Positions 37,917 through 47,431 of a DNA stretch of 64,000 bases are shown here, piece by piece (position 1 is the stretch's first letter; each line of letters begins with the position of its first letter). The position numbers and the translations under genes were made by a program. The stretch lies in contig CATGLK010000006.1 of assembly GCA_949538735.1 (NCBI GenBank), positions 1 to 64,000 on the forward strand. The letters are read 5' to 3'. The notes beneath the pieces are model-generated. The model did no database searches, was not told the DNA's origin, and saw nothing but the letters and a program-made list of their open reading frames with translations. Origin of the DNA: an uncultured Clostridia bacterium. Lineage in GTDB: Bacteria; Bacillota; Clostridia; TANB77; CAG-508.

Positions 37917-39134
37917 TTATTTTTTTATGTCTTTCAGTTTTAGTATATCCCCTGCATTTAACTTTCCTGCCCTTGTTATTGTGTTGTATCCATATTTGTT
38001 TTTAAGTTCATCTACTACTTTGTCTAGTTTTTCTTGCTTTTTATCCTTTTGGCTATGAAATAATGATAGTTGTTGTTCTTCTTTTTCTATTAAATTGTCT
38101 ACTCTTACTCCTATCAGCCTTATCTCGCTTGTTTTTTTGTACATTTGATTTAGCAATTCTTTTGCTTTTGCATATATTTCTTTTGTACTATCTGTTGCTA
38201 TTTGTAGCTTTCCTTGATGTGAACTGTCTATAAAGTCTTTTGTTCTTAATTGTACATTTACTGTTGTTGCCAATAAATCATATCTTCTTAACCTGTAAGT
38301 TACTTGCTCTGTTAGTGCCAGTACTATTTCCTCTAATTTTTCTATTTCATTTATATTTTGTGGCAACGTTATGGAATTCCCTACTCCTTTTGGCTTTTCT
38401 TGTTTGTATTGTACTTCTGAATTGTCTATTCCATTTGCATATTCCCACATTTGTATTCCGTGTTTTCCAAACTTTTTGCTAATTACATTTTTGTCAGCTT
38501 TTGCCAGTTCTCCAATTGTTCTTATTTGCATATTATAAAGTTTTGGCACTGTTTTTTTGCCTAGCATAAATAATTCTGATACTGGCAATTTCCACATTTT
38601 TGTTGGTATTTCTTCTTCATATAATGTGTGTATTTTATCAGGCTTTGTAAAGTCTGATGCCATTTTTGCAAGTAGCTTGTTGTGTGCTACTCCAATATTT
38701 ACTGTAAATCCTAATTCTTCTTTTACTCTTTTACTTATTTCTTTTGCTTTGTTTATTAGTGTATCTTTCATTAAGTATTGTGTCATGTCCAGAAAGCACT
38801 CATCTATACTAAATCTTTCTATTTTATCTGTATATTCTAATAATAGGTTGTATAACTTGTCTGAGTATTCTCTGTATATTTTGAAGTCTGATGAATATAT
38901 TTTTACTCCAGGACATTTTATTCTTGCTTGATATATTGTTTCTGCTGTTCTTATTCCACATTCTTTTGCTTTCATACTTTTTGCGAGTACTATTCCTGAC
39001 CTCTTTGTTTCATCTCCACCTATTATTGCTGGAATTTCTCTTATATCTATTTTACTTCCCTTTTTTAGCATATCTACCGCTGTCCAACTTAAAAATGCAT
39101 TATTTACATCCACGTGTAATATTTGTCTTTTCAT
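37917..39134 (-). CDS. dinB: Y-family DNA polymerase IV
   Basis: Translesion polymerase. 405 residues from an ATG with GGTGATAAT. The catalytic residues are visible in LHVDVNNAFLSW and IERFSIDECFLDMTQ. The little-finger domain follows, and a beta-clamp motif QLSLF lies near the end. A LexA box was looked for and not seen at its promoter. The frame extends 44 codons upstream, but that part crosses the promoter. Confidence 0.95.
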   Translation of the reverse strand: MKRQILHVDVNNAFLSWTAVDMLKKGSKIDIREIPAIIGGDETKRSGIVLAKSMKAKECGIRTAETIYQARIKCPGVKIYSSDFKIYREYSDKLYNLLLEYTDKIERFSIDECFLDMTQYLMKDTLINKAKEISKRVKEELGFTVNIGVAHNKLLAKMASDFTKPDKIHTLYEEEIPTKMWKLPVSELFMLGKKTVPKLYNMQIRTIGELAKADKNVISKKFGKHGIQMWEYANGIDNSEVQYKQEKPKGVGNSITLPQNINEIEKLEEIVLALTEQVTYRLRRYDLLATTVNVQLRTKDFIDSSHQGKLQIATDSTKEIYAKAKELLNQMYKKTSEIRLIGVRVDNLIEKEEQQLSLFHSQKDKKQEKLDKVVDELKNKYGYNTITRAGKLNAGDILKLKDIKK

Positions 39135-39149
39135 ATTATCACCAAAGTT

Positions 39150-39178
39150 ATTATAGAATATATGTTTGTATTTGTCAA
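39150..39178 (-). promoter_or_regulatory. dinB promoter
   Basis: TTGACA, a 17-bp spacer and TATAAT, about 16 bp upstream of the dinB ATG, which leaves a very short leader. It lies back to back with the SDR gene. Confidence 0.8.
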
Positions 39179-39241
39179 GCGCTTTTGTCATTTTGGGTAC
39201 TCCTTGACAAAGTGTTGTATAATACAAAAGAGGTGATTTTA

Positions 39242-39997
39242 ATGAAAGCTTTAATAACAGGCGCATCGTCAGGAATAGGAAAAGATATGGCGAAAATCCT
39301 AAGTCAAAAAGGATATGAATTAGTATTAGTAGCCAGAGACGAAGAAAAACTCAATCAAGTAAAAGAAGAATTAAACAATACAAAAATACAAACCATATCA
39401 ATGGATTTAAGTGAAGAAGAAAACTGCAAAAAATTGTATGAACAAGTAAAAGACATAGATATATTAATAAATAATGCAGGTTTTGGAGATTGTGGAAACT
39501 TTACAAAAACAGATTTAGAAAAAGAAATCAAAATGATAAAAACAAACATAACAGCATATCACATTTTAACAAAATTGTACTTAACCGATATGAAAAAAGC
39601 TCAAAAAGGGAAAATACTAAATGTAGCATCAATTGCAGGATTTATGCCAGGACCGCTAATGGCAACATATTATGCAACTAAAGCATATATAGTGAGATTG
39701 TCAGAAGCAATTCGAGAAGAACTAAAACAAGAAAAATCAAAAGTACAAATAAGCATATTATGCCCAGGACCAGTGGACACAAATTTTAATAATGTAGCGA
39801 ATGTTAAATTTCATATGAGAGAAGCAAATAGCTATGATGTGGCTAAATATGCTATAAAAAAATTAGAAAAAGGGAATTTCTATATAGTGCCAGGAATGGA
39901 TGTGAAACTTGCAAGATTTGGAGCAAAGTTAACTCCAGCACCACTTATTTCGAAAATAACATATAGAATTCAAAAGAGAAAAATCAGTAGAGAGTAG
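39242..39997 (+). CDS. short-chain dehydrogenase/reductase
   Basis: 251 residues from the ATG with AGAGGTGATTTTA. Cofactor motif TGASSGIGKDMA, NNAGFGD, catalytic serine in NVASIAG and YYATKAYIVRLSEA with the Tyr-x3-Lys pair. This is the DltE/YdfG-like SDR branch; the substrate is unknown. A long frame upstream is rejected because it overlaps dinB antisense. Confidence 0.93.
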   Translation: MKALITGASSGIGKDMAKILSQKGYELVLVARDEEKLNQVKEELNNTKIQTISMDLSEEENCKKLYEQVKDIDILINNAGFGDCGNFTKTDLEKEIKMIKTNITAYHILTKLYLTDMKKAQKGKILNVASIAGFMPGPLMATYYATKAYIVRLSEAIREELKQEKSKVQISILCPGPVDTNFNNVANVKFHMREANSYDVAKYAIKKLEKGNFYIVPGMDVKLARFGAKLTPAPLISKITYRIQKRKISRE

Positions 39998-40011
39998 TAT
40001 AAAACTAAAAC

Positions 40012-40078
40012 CTGCCATTAAGGTCTGTCCCCAATGGCAAAAAATTGCCAAAAAGGTCCGTCCCTCGTGGCAATTTTT
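40012..40078. repeat. intergenic palindromic repeat, GGGGACGGACC type
   Basis: TGCCATTAAGGTCTGTCCCC, AATGGCAAAAAATTGCC and AAAAAGGTCCGTCCCTCGTG, between the convergent SDR and OapA-like genes, where it may terminate both. Confidence 0.9.
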
Positions 40079-40641
40079 TATTTTCTTGTGAATTTGTTTA
40101 GAACTATTCCTACTGCGTGTACTATTTCTGTTGATTTGTTATTTGCTACTCCTTTTCCTAGTGCTTTTCCGCCTACTGTAAGGGCTGCTACTAGTGCACT
40201 TAGTAAGAATTGTAAGTCAAATTGTAAACCAAATTGCTCGGTTATCTTCATTGATATTAATGCACTTATTGCACCACTTAGTACTCCACATATGTCTCCA
40301 ATTACGTCTGCACATATATTGGCTACTTTTGGTGCGTTTCTTATTAGTTTTATTGAGTCTTTTGAGCCTTTTACTTTTTTTGTTGCTTTTGCGTGGAATT
40401 CGTGCTCATTGGCTACTGTTACTGCTACTCCTATGATGTCGAAAAATATTCCTACTCCTATTACTAGTATTAAGATTAGTATTGCTGATATTAGGTTTAG
40501 GTGTGATACTCCATTCGCTGATATGTATGAGAATATCATTGATAGTATGAATGTCATAATGAATACTTGTATGAACCATTTAATGTTCGAGTTTTCTTTT
40601 TTGTTTTTTTGGTTTTCTTTGTTTTCTTGCGTATTGCTCAT
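40078..40641 (-). CDS. oapA: OapA-like membrane protein (OLE RNA-associated)
   Basis: 187 residues with about four membrane segments. The core FFDIIGVAVTVANEHEFHAKA, the KGSKDSIKLIRNAPKVANIC run and DVIGDICGVLSGAIS resemble the small CNNM/CorB-like protein that binds OLE RNA at the membrane. Its place about 50 bases after the long structured RNA, on the same strand and under the same promoter, is the known ole-oapA arrangement. The assignment rests on recalled family features and on context, not on an alignment. Confidence 0.75.
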   Translation of the reverse strand: MSNTQENKENQKNKKENSNIKWFIQVFIMTFILSMIFSYISANGVSHLNLISAILILILVIGVGIFFDIIGVAVTVANEHEFHAKATKKVKGSKDSIKLIRNAPKVANICADVIGDICGVLSGAISALISMKITEQFGLQFDLQFLLSALVAALTVGGKALGKGVANNKSTEIVHAVGIVLNKFTRK

Positions 40642-40689
40642 TTTTTCTTTGTCTTTCTCCTTTTTTATTTTCTTATAAATCTAAATTGG

Positions 40690-41308
40690 ACTTGAATTAT
40701 GTAGTTTAATACATTTTTATCAAGCCCTTGTTATTTGTTTGTTTAGATGGTCAAAGTCTAAGTAAATTTTACAGTTTAGGTCTAGTCGAATTTCTCTGTT
40801 CTCCGCTTAGCATTACTGCTAGAACTGTTTCCATTTAAGGAGAACATCTACCGTTGGTAGACACCAGATCGCCACTTAAATCTGTACCTTAATCCCTAGA
40901 CTTCTATGCTACATTTTAGCAAACATTCTAGAAGTTTTCCTTAACATACATTTTTTAACTTTACTAGTCTTTTTTGCAACTGCAATTTCATAACCTAAAG
41001 TAAAATAAATTGGCCTAATTTGTTTTTACTTATGTAAAAATTAATCCCAATACCGTCACTCAAGACAGGCTACTCTATGTGTTTCGTGTCTTGGCACTCA
41101 ACATAGGTTTAACTTAAATTTTTCTTTAAGCCTCCGCGAAACCAGGGTCACTATGTATGCCATTACATACTCCCCTAATTTCTTTACTCCCTGGATACAC
41201 ACAAAACTGGCATTTCGCGCATAAACAAGAAACTTCAACGATGTGCCCTTTAGTGGATTTTTAGCCCCACCCTCGTAAAGTTTGTATGACTAGAATAATG
41301 CACCATCG
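40690..41308 (-). ncRNA. ole: OLE-like large structured RNA
   Basis: About 620 bases of sequence with balanced composition, sharply different from the AT-rich surroundings, with no ORF. Several stems are visible, for example CCAGGGAGTAAAG with CACTATG/CATACATAGTG and ACCAACGGT with ACCGTTGGT-type pairing. It follows a consensus promoter and is read into an oapA-like gene. Length, position and partner point to OLE RNA, an abundant membrane-associated RNA of anaerobic Firmicutes. The 3' end is estimated. GOLLD or ROOL RNAs are less likely because they are usually phage-linked. Confidence 0.7.
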
Positions 41309-41314
41309 TTATAT

Positions 41315-41343
41315 ATTATACATTTTTTGGTGAAATATTCCAA
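41315..41343 (-). promoter_or_regulatory. promoter of the OLE-like RNA
   Basis: TTGGAA, a 17-bp spacer and TATAAT, with the predicted start near 41308, directly at the edge of the composition change. Confidence 0.8.
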
Positions 41344-41519
41344 GTTTATTTTTGGTCTGTTTTGGTCTTAATTTGAGTTTGGTACTTTCCTTTATTTTCT
41401 TATTTCTCGTTTATCCTCACTTTTGCTCGTTTTTTCTCTCTTTTTTGTCGCTTTGCTTACTCCTTTTGTCTTTACTAAATTGAAGTGTTTAAATTTATGC
41501 TTTTGGTGTGCAAAAAAAT
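41344..41519. other. intergenic stretch upstream of the OLE-like RNA
   Basis: T-rich, no ORF, no obvious hairpin other than the terminator that follows. I see nothing definable. Confidence 0.5.
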
Positions 41520-41554
41520 AACCGTATAATTAAATTTCTTTAATTTATACGGTT
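41520..41554. terminator. terminator after the prepilin/FGE-like gene
   Basis: AACCGTATAA pairs with TTATACGGTT; an A/T-rich stem with a T run on the minus strand side. Confidence 0.8.
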
Positions 41555-41607
41555 GTATTTTTTATTCTGCTAAATCCGTTTCACATATTAGGTTTTCACA
41601 GTACCTC

Positions 41608-42966
41608 CTACTTTATATAAAGTGTGAGCCTACTGCCATAGCCGTCGTAGGTGCTGATCGGATTGTCGTTGCTGCAGTAGGCTGGCAAAAAGCTGTAGCT
41701 GTAATTGCCACCACGATAAACTCGAAAGCCAGAATTGTTGGCCTCTAATGTCCATTCCCTACTATTTCCTAAAAGGTCATATACATTTTTTATTTTATCT
41801 GTTTCTACATAACCTGTTCTTCTTTCTGTATCTTGGTTTCTAACTGCTCCTGTTACAGGAGTTGGAGAATTAACATTTATATTACTATCTTTATGCATCC
41901 AATTCATCATTGCATCATATTGACTTCCCCATATCATACTACTTACTACTGAAGCTTTATTGTATGTTTTTGCTTTTGTATATAATCCATACCAGCTATT
42001 TGTATCAGTTTGTGAAGCATCTGATGATCTTTCATTTTTCTTTGATTGGGCGTTTTTATTTTCGTCCAAACTTATTTCATATCTCGCTACATAAAATCCA
42101 TGATTTATATTTACACTTTTTATCATATTATTATAATCACTTTGTAGACTTTCTTCTGTTATCCCTACTGTATTATAACTAGATGCATCTGCATATGAAC
42201 TATCGGTTAAATATGCTGGCTCTCTATAATAATCTGTAGTTGTTGTACAACCACTCATTACTTCTGAACCTGTATCAGTAAAATCATATAATAATCCTCT
42301 ATATTGTGGATTTTCTGCTGTACCTAAGTTTATTGCCATTGCCTTATTAGCTGTTCCCTGCTCTTCACTTTCGGCTACTACTGTTGGAACTGGTATCCAA
42401 ACAAATTCGTTTCCATCGCTTTTCCCTGTTGTTTCATTAAAATGGTCTGTAATGACCAATCCTTCTGATATATCGTCTAGTCCAGGTACAATTCCAAAAC
42501 CAACTGGAATTACTGCTGTCTCTCCACCTTCTGTATATTTCTTATTACTTCCTGTCACTATCTCTCCAACCTTTGCTGGCTCTAGTGGAACTACTATATT
42601 TCCTGTTGCTATATCTAATGTCACATCATAACCATTATACTTCACTGTACAAGTATTATCTCCATTATCTATTATGTCTGTATCTTGTAGCCCTAAATTG
42701 TTCTTTACATTTGTTTTAAAATCTTCATAATTAAATTTTCCAGTATTATCTATACTACCTAAATATTCTAACTTAACAGCTTCTTCTGCTGATGCCTTAT
42801 CTGTTTTCTCCTTTGAACTTGCTGCTTTTGTTAAAATTCCATTATCTCCTGTTAATGTCGCAATTGCCACGCCTGCTAGTATTAAAAGTACAATAATTGT
42901 TATTACTAATGCTATTAATGTAATACCTTTGTTATTTACTTTTAGTTTTCTATTTTTTATTTGCAT
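41608..42966 (-). CDS. prepilin-type protein with FGE/C-type-lectin-like domain, probable DGR target
   Basis: 452 residues. The N-terminus has the class III/IV prepilin motif NNKGITLIALVITIIVLLILAG, cleaved before the hydrophobic helix. The C-terminal 200 residues resemble the formylglycine-generating-enzyme fold: HGFYVARYEISLDE, YDLLGNSREWTLE and SGFRVYRGGNY. The last 35 codons have a markedly higher GC content and 18 of 27 codons ending in C, mostly TAC, AGC, AAC, GAC, ATC and ACC, as expected when AAC codons of a template are adenine-mutagenised. That makes the tail a likely variable region of a diversity-generating retroelement. No reverse transcriptase lies in the window. Confidence 0.8.
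   Translation of the reverse strand: MQIKNRKLKVNNKGITLIALVITIIVLLILAGVAIATLTGDNGILTKAASSKEKTDKASAEEAVKLEYLGSIDNTGKFNYEDFKTNVKNNLGLQDTDIIDNGDNTCTVKYNGYDVTLDIATGNIVVPLEPAKVGEIVTGSNKKYTEGGETAVIPVGFGIVPGLDDISEGLVITDHFNETTGKSDGNEFVWIPVPTVVAESEEQGTANKAMAINLGTAENPQYRGLLYDFTDTGSEVMSGCTTTTDYYREPAYLTDSSYADASSYNTVGITEESLQSDYNNMIKSVNINHGFYVARYEISLDENKNAQSKKNERSSDASQTDTNSWYGLYTKAKTYNKASVVSSMIWGSQYDAMMNWMHKDSNINVNSPTPVTGAVRNQDTERRTGYVETDKIKNVYDLLGNSREWTLEANNSGFRVYRGGNYSYSFLPAYCSNDNPISTYDGYGSRLTLYIK
41626..41714 (-). other. candidate DGR variable region
   Basis: Codons for the stretch from Gly-Gly-Asn-Tyr-Ser to Gly-Ser-Arg. 18 of 27 codons end in C and most differ from AAC by one or two bases. Composition contrasts with the rest of the gene, which ends codons in A or T. 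Confidence 0.6.
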
Positions 42967-42989
42967 AAAAAACTTCTCCCTTCTCTCTT

Positions 42990-43320
42990 TTGTTTTCTAC
43001 TTATCTTTCTTCATTTTTTGTTTCTTTTCAAATTTTGCTATTTTTACTTAATATTCTTCTTTATCTAAATTATTTCCACTTTTGCAAATAGTATTCCTAC
43101 CTATTTACTTTTCTAACAAAGATATTAAATTTTCAAGGTTCCTTTTCTTTACTATTTACAAAAAATAGATTTAATTCATAATTATTTTATAAACAATCAC
43201 GAATTAAGTCAAGATGTTTTACGAAATTATTTCTGCTTTTAAATAAAAAAATCGTATTGACCTGATTTTTCAGTTTCAATACAATTTTCTATATCTAATG
43301 CTTACATTTATTTGACATTT
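42990..43320. other. intergenic stretch with one hairpin
   Basis: No ORF with a start signal. A stem GTATTGA (43254-43260) and TCAATAC (43276-43282), flanked by A and T runs, looks like a bidirectional terminator, mainly for tmk or the pilin gene leader. Otherwise nothing definable. Confidence 0.55.
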
Positions 43321-43992
43321 TTATATATTCTTTTTTATTTCGTTGTATATTTCTTCGTGTATATCTTCTATTGTTCTTATGTTATTATCTTTCACGCATT
43401 TTATTTCATACCAACCATATTTCTGTGCTACTTCACATGCTGCTGAGTATGCGTCTTTTAAGTGTTCTGTGTCGCTTTCGTGTATGTCCTTTTTCGTGTC
43501 GTGTGTGAATTTGTTTTCTCTATTTGCCATTAGTTCTAATGATTTTTCTACTGGCATATTTAAAAAGAAAACTTCTGTTGGTATTGGTAGTTTGTATAGG
43601 TTAAATTCAAAATCCCATAACCATTTTAAAAATTTTTCTCTTTCTACTGGGTCTGATATTTTTCCTGCTTGGTGTACCATGTTTGCTGTTGTATATCTAT
43701 CTGCTAGTATTATTCCGCCTTTTTCATAGTATTCTTGGTATCCTGTTTTGAATGTTGCGTATCTGTCTGCTGCATAGAATGTTGATGCTATGTATGGACT
43801 TATTTCTTTTGCATTTGTTCCAAATTCTCCTGATAAATACATTTTTACTAGTGCTGAACTGTCGCTTTCGTAGTTTGGAAAGCTTACTACTTTATAGTCT
43901 ATTCCGTCTTGTGTTAGCCTTTCTTGTAGTTTTTTGAATTGTGTTTGTTTTCCGCTTCCGTCTGTTCCGTCTATTACGTATAATTTTCCCAT
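43321..43992 (-). CDS. tmk: thymidylate kinase
   Basis: Phosphorylates dTMP to dTDP. 223 residues. P-loop VIDGTDGSGKQTQFKKL, DR motif ADRYTTANMVHQ, and FYAADRY. The TDGSGKQTQ form and the long insert before the LID belong to a clostridial branch that has also been annotated as deoxynucleoside kinase-like. AAGGAGAAAAAAT precedes the ATG. Upstream lies the CRISPR array trailer. Confidence 0.93.
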   Translation of the reverse strand: MGKLYVIDGTDGSGKQTQFKKLQERLTQDGIDYKVVSFPNYESDSSALVKMYLSGEFGTNAKEISPYIASTFYAADRYATFKTGYQEYYEKGGIILADRYTTANMVHQAGKISDPVEREKFLKWLWDFEFNLYKLPIPTEVFFLNMPVEKSLELMANRENKFTHDTKKDIHESDTEHLKDAYSAACEVAQKYGWYEIKCVKDNNIRTIEDIHEEIYNEIKKNI

Positions 43993-44266
43993 ATTTTTTC
44001 TCCTTCTTTGCTTTTTTCTTTTTTATTTTACTAGTTTGCTTGGTGAAAATCAATATCTTTTTTGTTTTTATTTTACATTTGTATGTTTTGGTATAACCTT
44101 GTTCAAAATCAACTGTACGCAATGCATTACAAATTTAAATATGCTTTACATTTGGGTATAATCATGGAAATTTTCATTTAGATTACTACTAATTTTAGAA
44201 ATGCATCAGTAGACACATTAAAGACATTCGCTATATATTTGAAGTTTGATTTAGTTCATATATATA

Positions 44267-45943
44267 ATTTAAATACATTATATGTTCTAGTCTAACTTTA
44301 AAAAATTAAAACTTAATCAAATCTAAAATCTTATTTAAATACACTATATGTTCTAGTCTAACGACGGAAATGTAGTAGATAGTTGGACATCAACTAAATT
44401 TAAATACAATATATGTTCTAGTCTAACATAATGGACGAGTTCGCCAATGTTAGCTTACCAGAATTTAAATACACTATATGTTCTAGTCTAACAAAGGACA
44501 TTATAAGAACAGCATTAACTACTTTTAGATTTAAATACATTATATGTTCTAGTCTAACATGATGTCATCTAGGAAATACTTTATAAAACAAAATTTAAAT
44601 ACATTATATGTTCTAGTCTAACTAATTCACTTCTTTAAAACTGTATATATATTGCGTATTTAAATACATTATATGTTCTAGTCTAACCCAGTTGCTGGAA
44701 CAACTGATGTGACATTCAAAACATTTAAATACATTATATGTTCTAGTCTAACCTGCATAAAACAATATTTCGAAAGGAAAGCAGAAAAAATTTAAATACA
44801 TTATATGTTCTAGTCTAACCATATACGTGCCCATATAAATTATTATTTCTATATTATTTAAATACATTATATGTTCTAGTCTAACTGGCAATATGTCCCA
44901 GAAATTCTTTACAATTGCTATATTTAAATACATTATATGTTCTAGTCTAACTTACTTTTACACTTGCCATTTTTTTACACCTCGTATAATTTAAATACAT
45001 TATATGTTCTAGTCTAACCTTTATAAAGGTTGGACCAAACAAGACTTTAACGTTATTTAAATACATTATATGTTCTAGTCTAACACACAGCTACAAAGAC
45101 GGAACACACGTATATAGCACATTTAAATACATTATATGTTCTAGTCTAACATTTCTATGTCTTCTAAGATACCTTCGTTTCGTTTGATTTAAATACATTA
45201 TATGTTCTAGTCTAACGGAGGTAATTAACAATGTTTAATATAATAAAAACAGATTTAAATACATTATATGTTCTAGTCTAACTCATTCCTGTATACAATA
45301 AGACAAGTAAAATGTCGAATTTAAATACATTATATGTTCTAGTCTAACTGCCTGATTTCTATAAAACTGTATATTATCCAAAAATATTTAAATACATTAT
45401 ATGTTCTAGTCTAACAGTTTGGCTTCTGCTGTGTCTGGGATGTCTTTTAAATTTAAATACATTATATGTTCTAGTCTAACAATAAATACTAGTAAATGCA
45501 ATAGATTTTTCAACAGAATTTAAATACATTATATGTTCTAGTCTAACACATTCCTTGCCTACCATATCTCTTAACTCTAAGTCATTTAAATACATTATAT
45601 GTTCTAGTCTAACTCCATTTATTTCTAACTTTTCTTTATCTGTTATTAAATTTAAATACATTATATGTTCTAGTCTAACTAGCTTTGTACAGAATAATTA
45701 TATTAGAGATTTATTATTTAAATACATTATATGTTCTAGTCTAACAGCTTTTTTATTTTTGATTATTTAAATTTGTTAATGGATTTAAATACATTATATG
45801 TTCTAGTCTAACAAGACTAATTTTGCAAGAATAAGGAAATCATATCAATTTAAATACATTATATGTTCTAGTCTAACGTTTGCAAACATTATGCAAATGT
45901 CTCAAAGTGATTTATTTAAATACATTATATGTTCTAGTCTAAC
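44267..45943 (-). CRISPR. CRISPR array 1, 26 repeats
   Basis: 26 copies of a 30-base repeat that on the + strand begins ATTTAAATACAT and ends GTTCTAGTCTAAC, with 25 spacers of about 35-37 bases. The reverse complement ends TGTATTTAAAT, the form of clostridial type I-B repeats, so the RNA is read from the minus strand and the leader is on the right. Repeats 2-4 at the left end differ (ACACTATATG or ACAATATATG), as expected for the old distal end. No two spacers were seen to be alike. Confidence 0.98.
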
Positions 45944-46103
45944 ACCGATAAAATAAGCATTTATCCATAACAATAATAACCTATATCTCCTTAAATATCA
46001 ACAGTTTTACAAATAAATTTCCAAGTGACACACTTTTAGTATCAATTTATTTTTACTAGTAATTACAGCACATTCCAGAATCTCAAATTTCCCACTTGGA
46101 AAA
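45944..46103 (-). promoter_or_regulatory. leader of CRISPR array 1
   Basis: Lies between the newest repeat and cas2. TTTCCAAGTG sits 75 bases from the last repeat (46018) and is matched by the inverted CCCACTTGGAAA at 46091. The leader of array 2 has the same motif at the same distance. Confidence 0.75.
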
Positions 46104-46391
46104 TTATAATATCAAACCTTCTTGATTTTTCTCATTTGTCCCCAAAGTTTCTTCTTCAAAAGACGCTCTATTTATCAACTTAATAATTGTTATAAAATCT
46201 TCCTTTTTGCAAATAACCTTCTTAAGTTTTGTCTTTAACTCTATCAAATTACTCGGTGTTATATGGCCTCTAAAAACAGAATTCTGGTGATGAACCAAGT
46301 ATTGTTTACAGATTTTGAACACCTTATTTACTCTTTTTTCATCTATATCATAAAATACAAAAACATAATTATAGTTATATTTATCTCTCAT
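46104..46391 (-). CDS. cas2: CRISPR-associated endoribonuclease/integration protein Cas2
   Basis: 95 residues. VFVFYDIDEKRVNKVFKICK carries the ferredoxin-like first strand and the conserved aspartate; SVFRGHITPSNLIELKTKL follows. It forms the Cas1-Cas2 spacer integrase. The start overlaps the cas1 stop by four bases (ATGA), so the two are translationally coupled. Confidence 0.95.
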   Translation of the reverse strand: MRDKYNYNYVFVFYDIDEKRVNKVFKICKQYLVHHQNSVFRGHITPSNLIELKTKLKKVICKKEDFITIIKLINRASFEEETLGTNEKNQEGLIL

Positions 46392-47389
46392 CTTTTTTCC
46401 TCCATATCAAAAGGTTTAAAGTCTCGGTTTTCCACAAAATCCTTTATCAGTTTATACCCATCTAATTTAATTGCCTTTTTATATGTAATTTTCCTATTCA
46501 ATTTACTATGTAAAAAAGATTGATTTATTCTATCTTCAAATGCTTGTACAAATACTTTTCTTCCTTCTTCATTTAAAATGCAATAATTTAATTCTTTAAC
46601 AAAATGTTTTTCTACTGTAATTTTTTTATTATTTATACAATCGAATATTGTTTTATACACTATAATTGGCTTAAACACTTCTGATAAATCTAAACACAAC
46701 GAAAATCTTCCTTCACTCGGTTCATGTAAGAATGATATTTCTTGATTCAAGTGGGTTTGATAAATTTGACTTATTGTTTTTGTATATAACAGTGTGTTTC
46801 CAAATGATATCAGTGCATTTATTGGATTGTCTGGCGGTCTTTTTACTCTTTTACTCATGATAAAATCTCGTGGTAAAAAATGTTGGAATGAATTGTAAAA
46901 CTTCGCCCATATTGTTCCTTCTACATATAATATTTGTTTTATCTCTTTAGCTGTTTTTAATAATTTCTGTACATCGTTTTTTAGCCAATCCAAATATTCT
47001 TTTAGTTCTTTTTTTCCATGTCGATAATAATGATATAAAGTAAAATGAATATTATTTGCTATTCCTTGAACTATTGACTTTGCTATTTTTTCTCTTTTTT
47101 CTAAATATGCTTTTGCCTGCTTTACTGTCAATTCTCCACTTATTAAATATTCTTTAGGATAAAATGTTCCTGTATAATGTCCATAATAGTTAAAAAAATG
47201 TACTATAACACCAGTTTTTCCTAACAAATCTAATAGTTTTGTGCTTATTGTTAATTCATTAAAACAATACAATTCTTTTACATCTTTTATTGGCAAATAG
47301 TTATTCCCTTTATCATTTTTGAATTTTATAGAAAAGTCTTGTCTATTTAAATCTCCTTTTGAAAAAATATATCTAGTTTCTTCCTTCAT
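46388..47389 (-). CDS. cas1: CRISPR-associated integrase Cas1 (type I-B)
   Basis: 333 residues. Metal ligands are expected at the glutamate of LYVEGTIWAKFYNSF, the histidine of ISFLHEPSEGRFSLCLDLSE and the acidic residue of LDLSEVFKP. IVHFFNYYGHYTGTFYP is typical of the I-B branch. It inserts new spacers together with Cas2 and Cas4. It begins 42 bases after the cas4 stop. Confidence 0.97.
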   Translation of the reverse strand: MKEETRYIFSKGDLNRQDFSIKFKNDKGNNYLPIKDVKELYCFNELTISTKLLDLLGKTGVIVHFFNYYGHYTGTFYPKEYLISGELTVKQAKAYLEKREKIAKSIVQGIANNIHFTLYHYYRHGKKELKEYLDWLKNDVQKLLKTAKEIKQILYVEGTIWAKFYNSFQHFLPRDFIMSKRVKRPPDNPINALISFGNTLLYTKTISQIYQTHLNQEISFLHEPSEGRFSLCLDLSEVFKPIIVYKTIFDCINNKKITVEKHFVKELNYCILNEEGRKVFVQAFEDRINQSFLHSKLNRKITYKKAIKLDGYKLIKDFVENRDFKPFDMEEKR

Positions 47390-47431
47390 CTTTTATTTCG
47401 TCTCTTTCTTCATATTTTTTATTACTATTTA

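Noticed and set aside
39122..39241. LexA operator at dinB
   Set aside because: No GAACn4GTTC-type palindrome is visible near the promoter.
41608..44266. Reverse transcriptase or template repeat of a retroelement near the candidate variable region
   Set aside because: No RT motif or near-copy of the tail was seen in this or any other part of the window.
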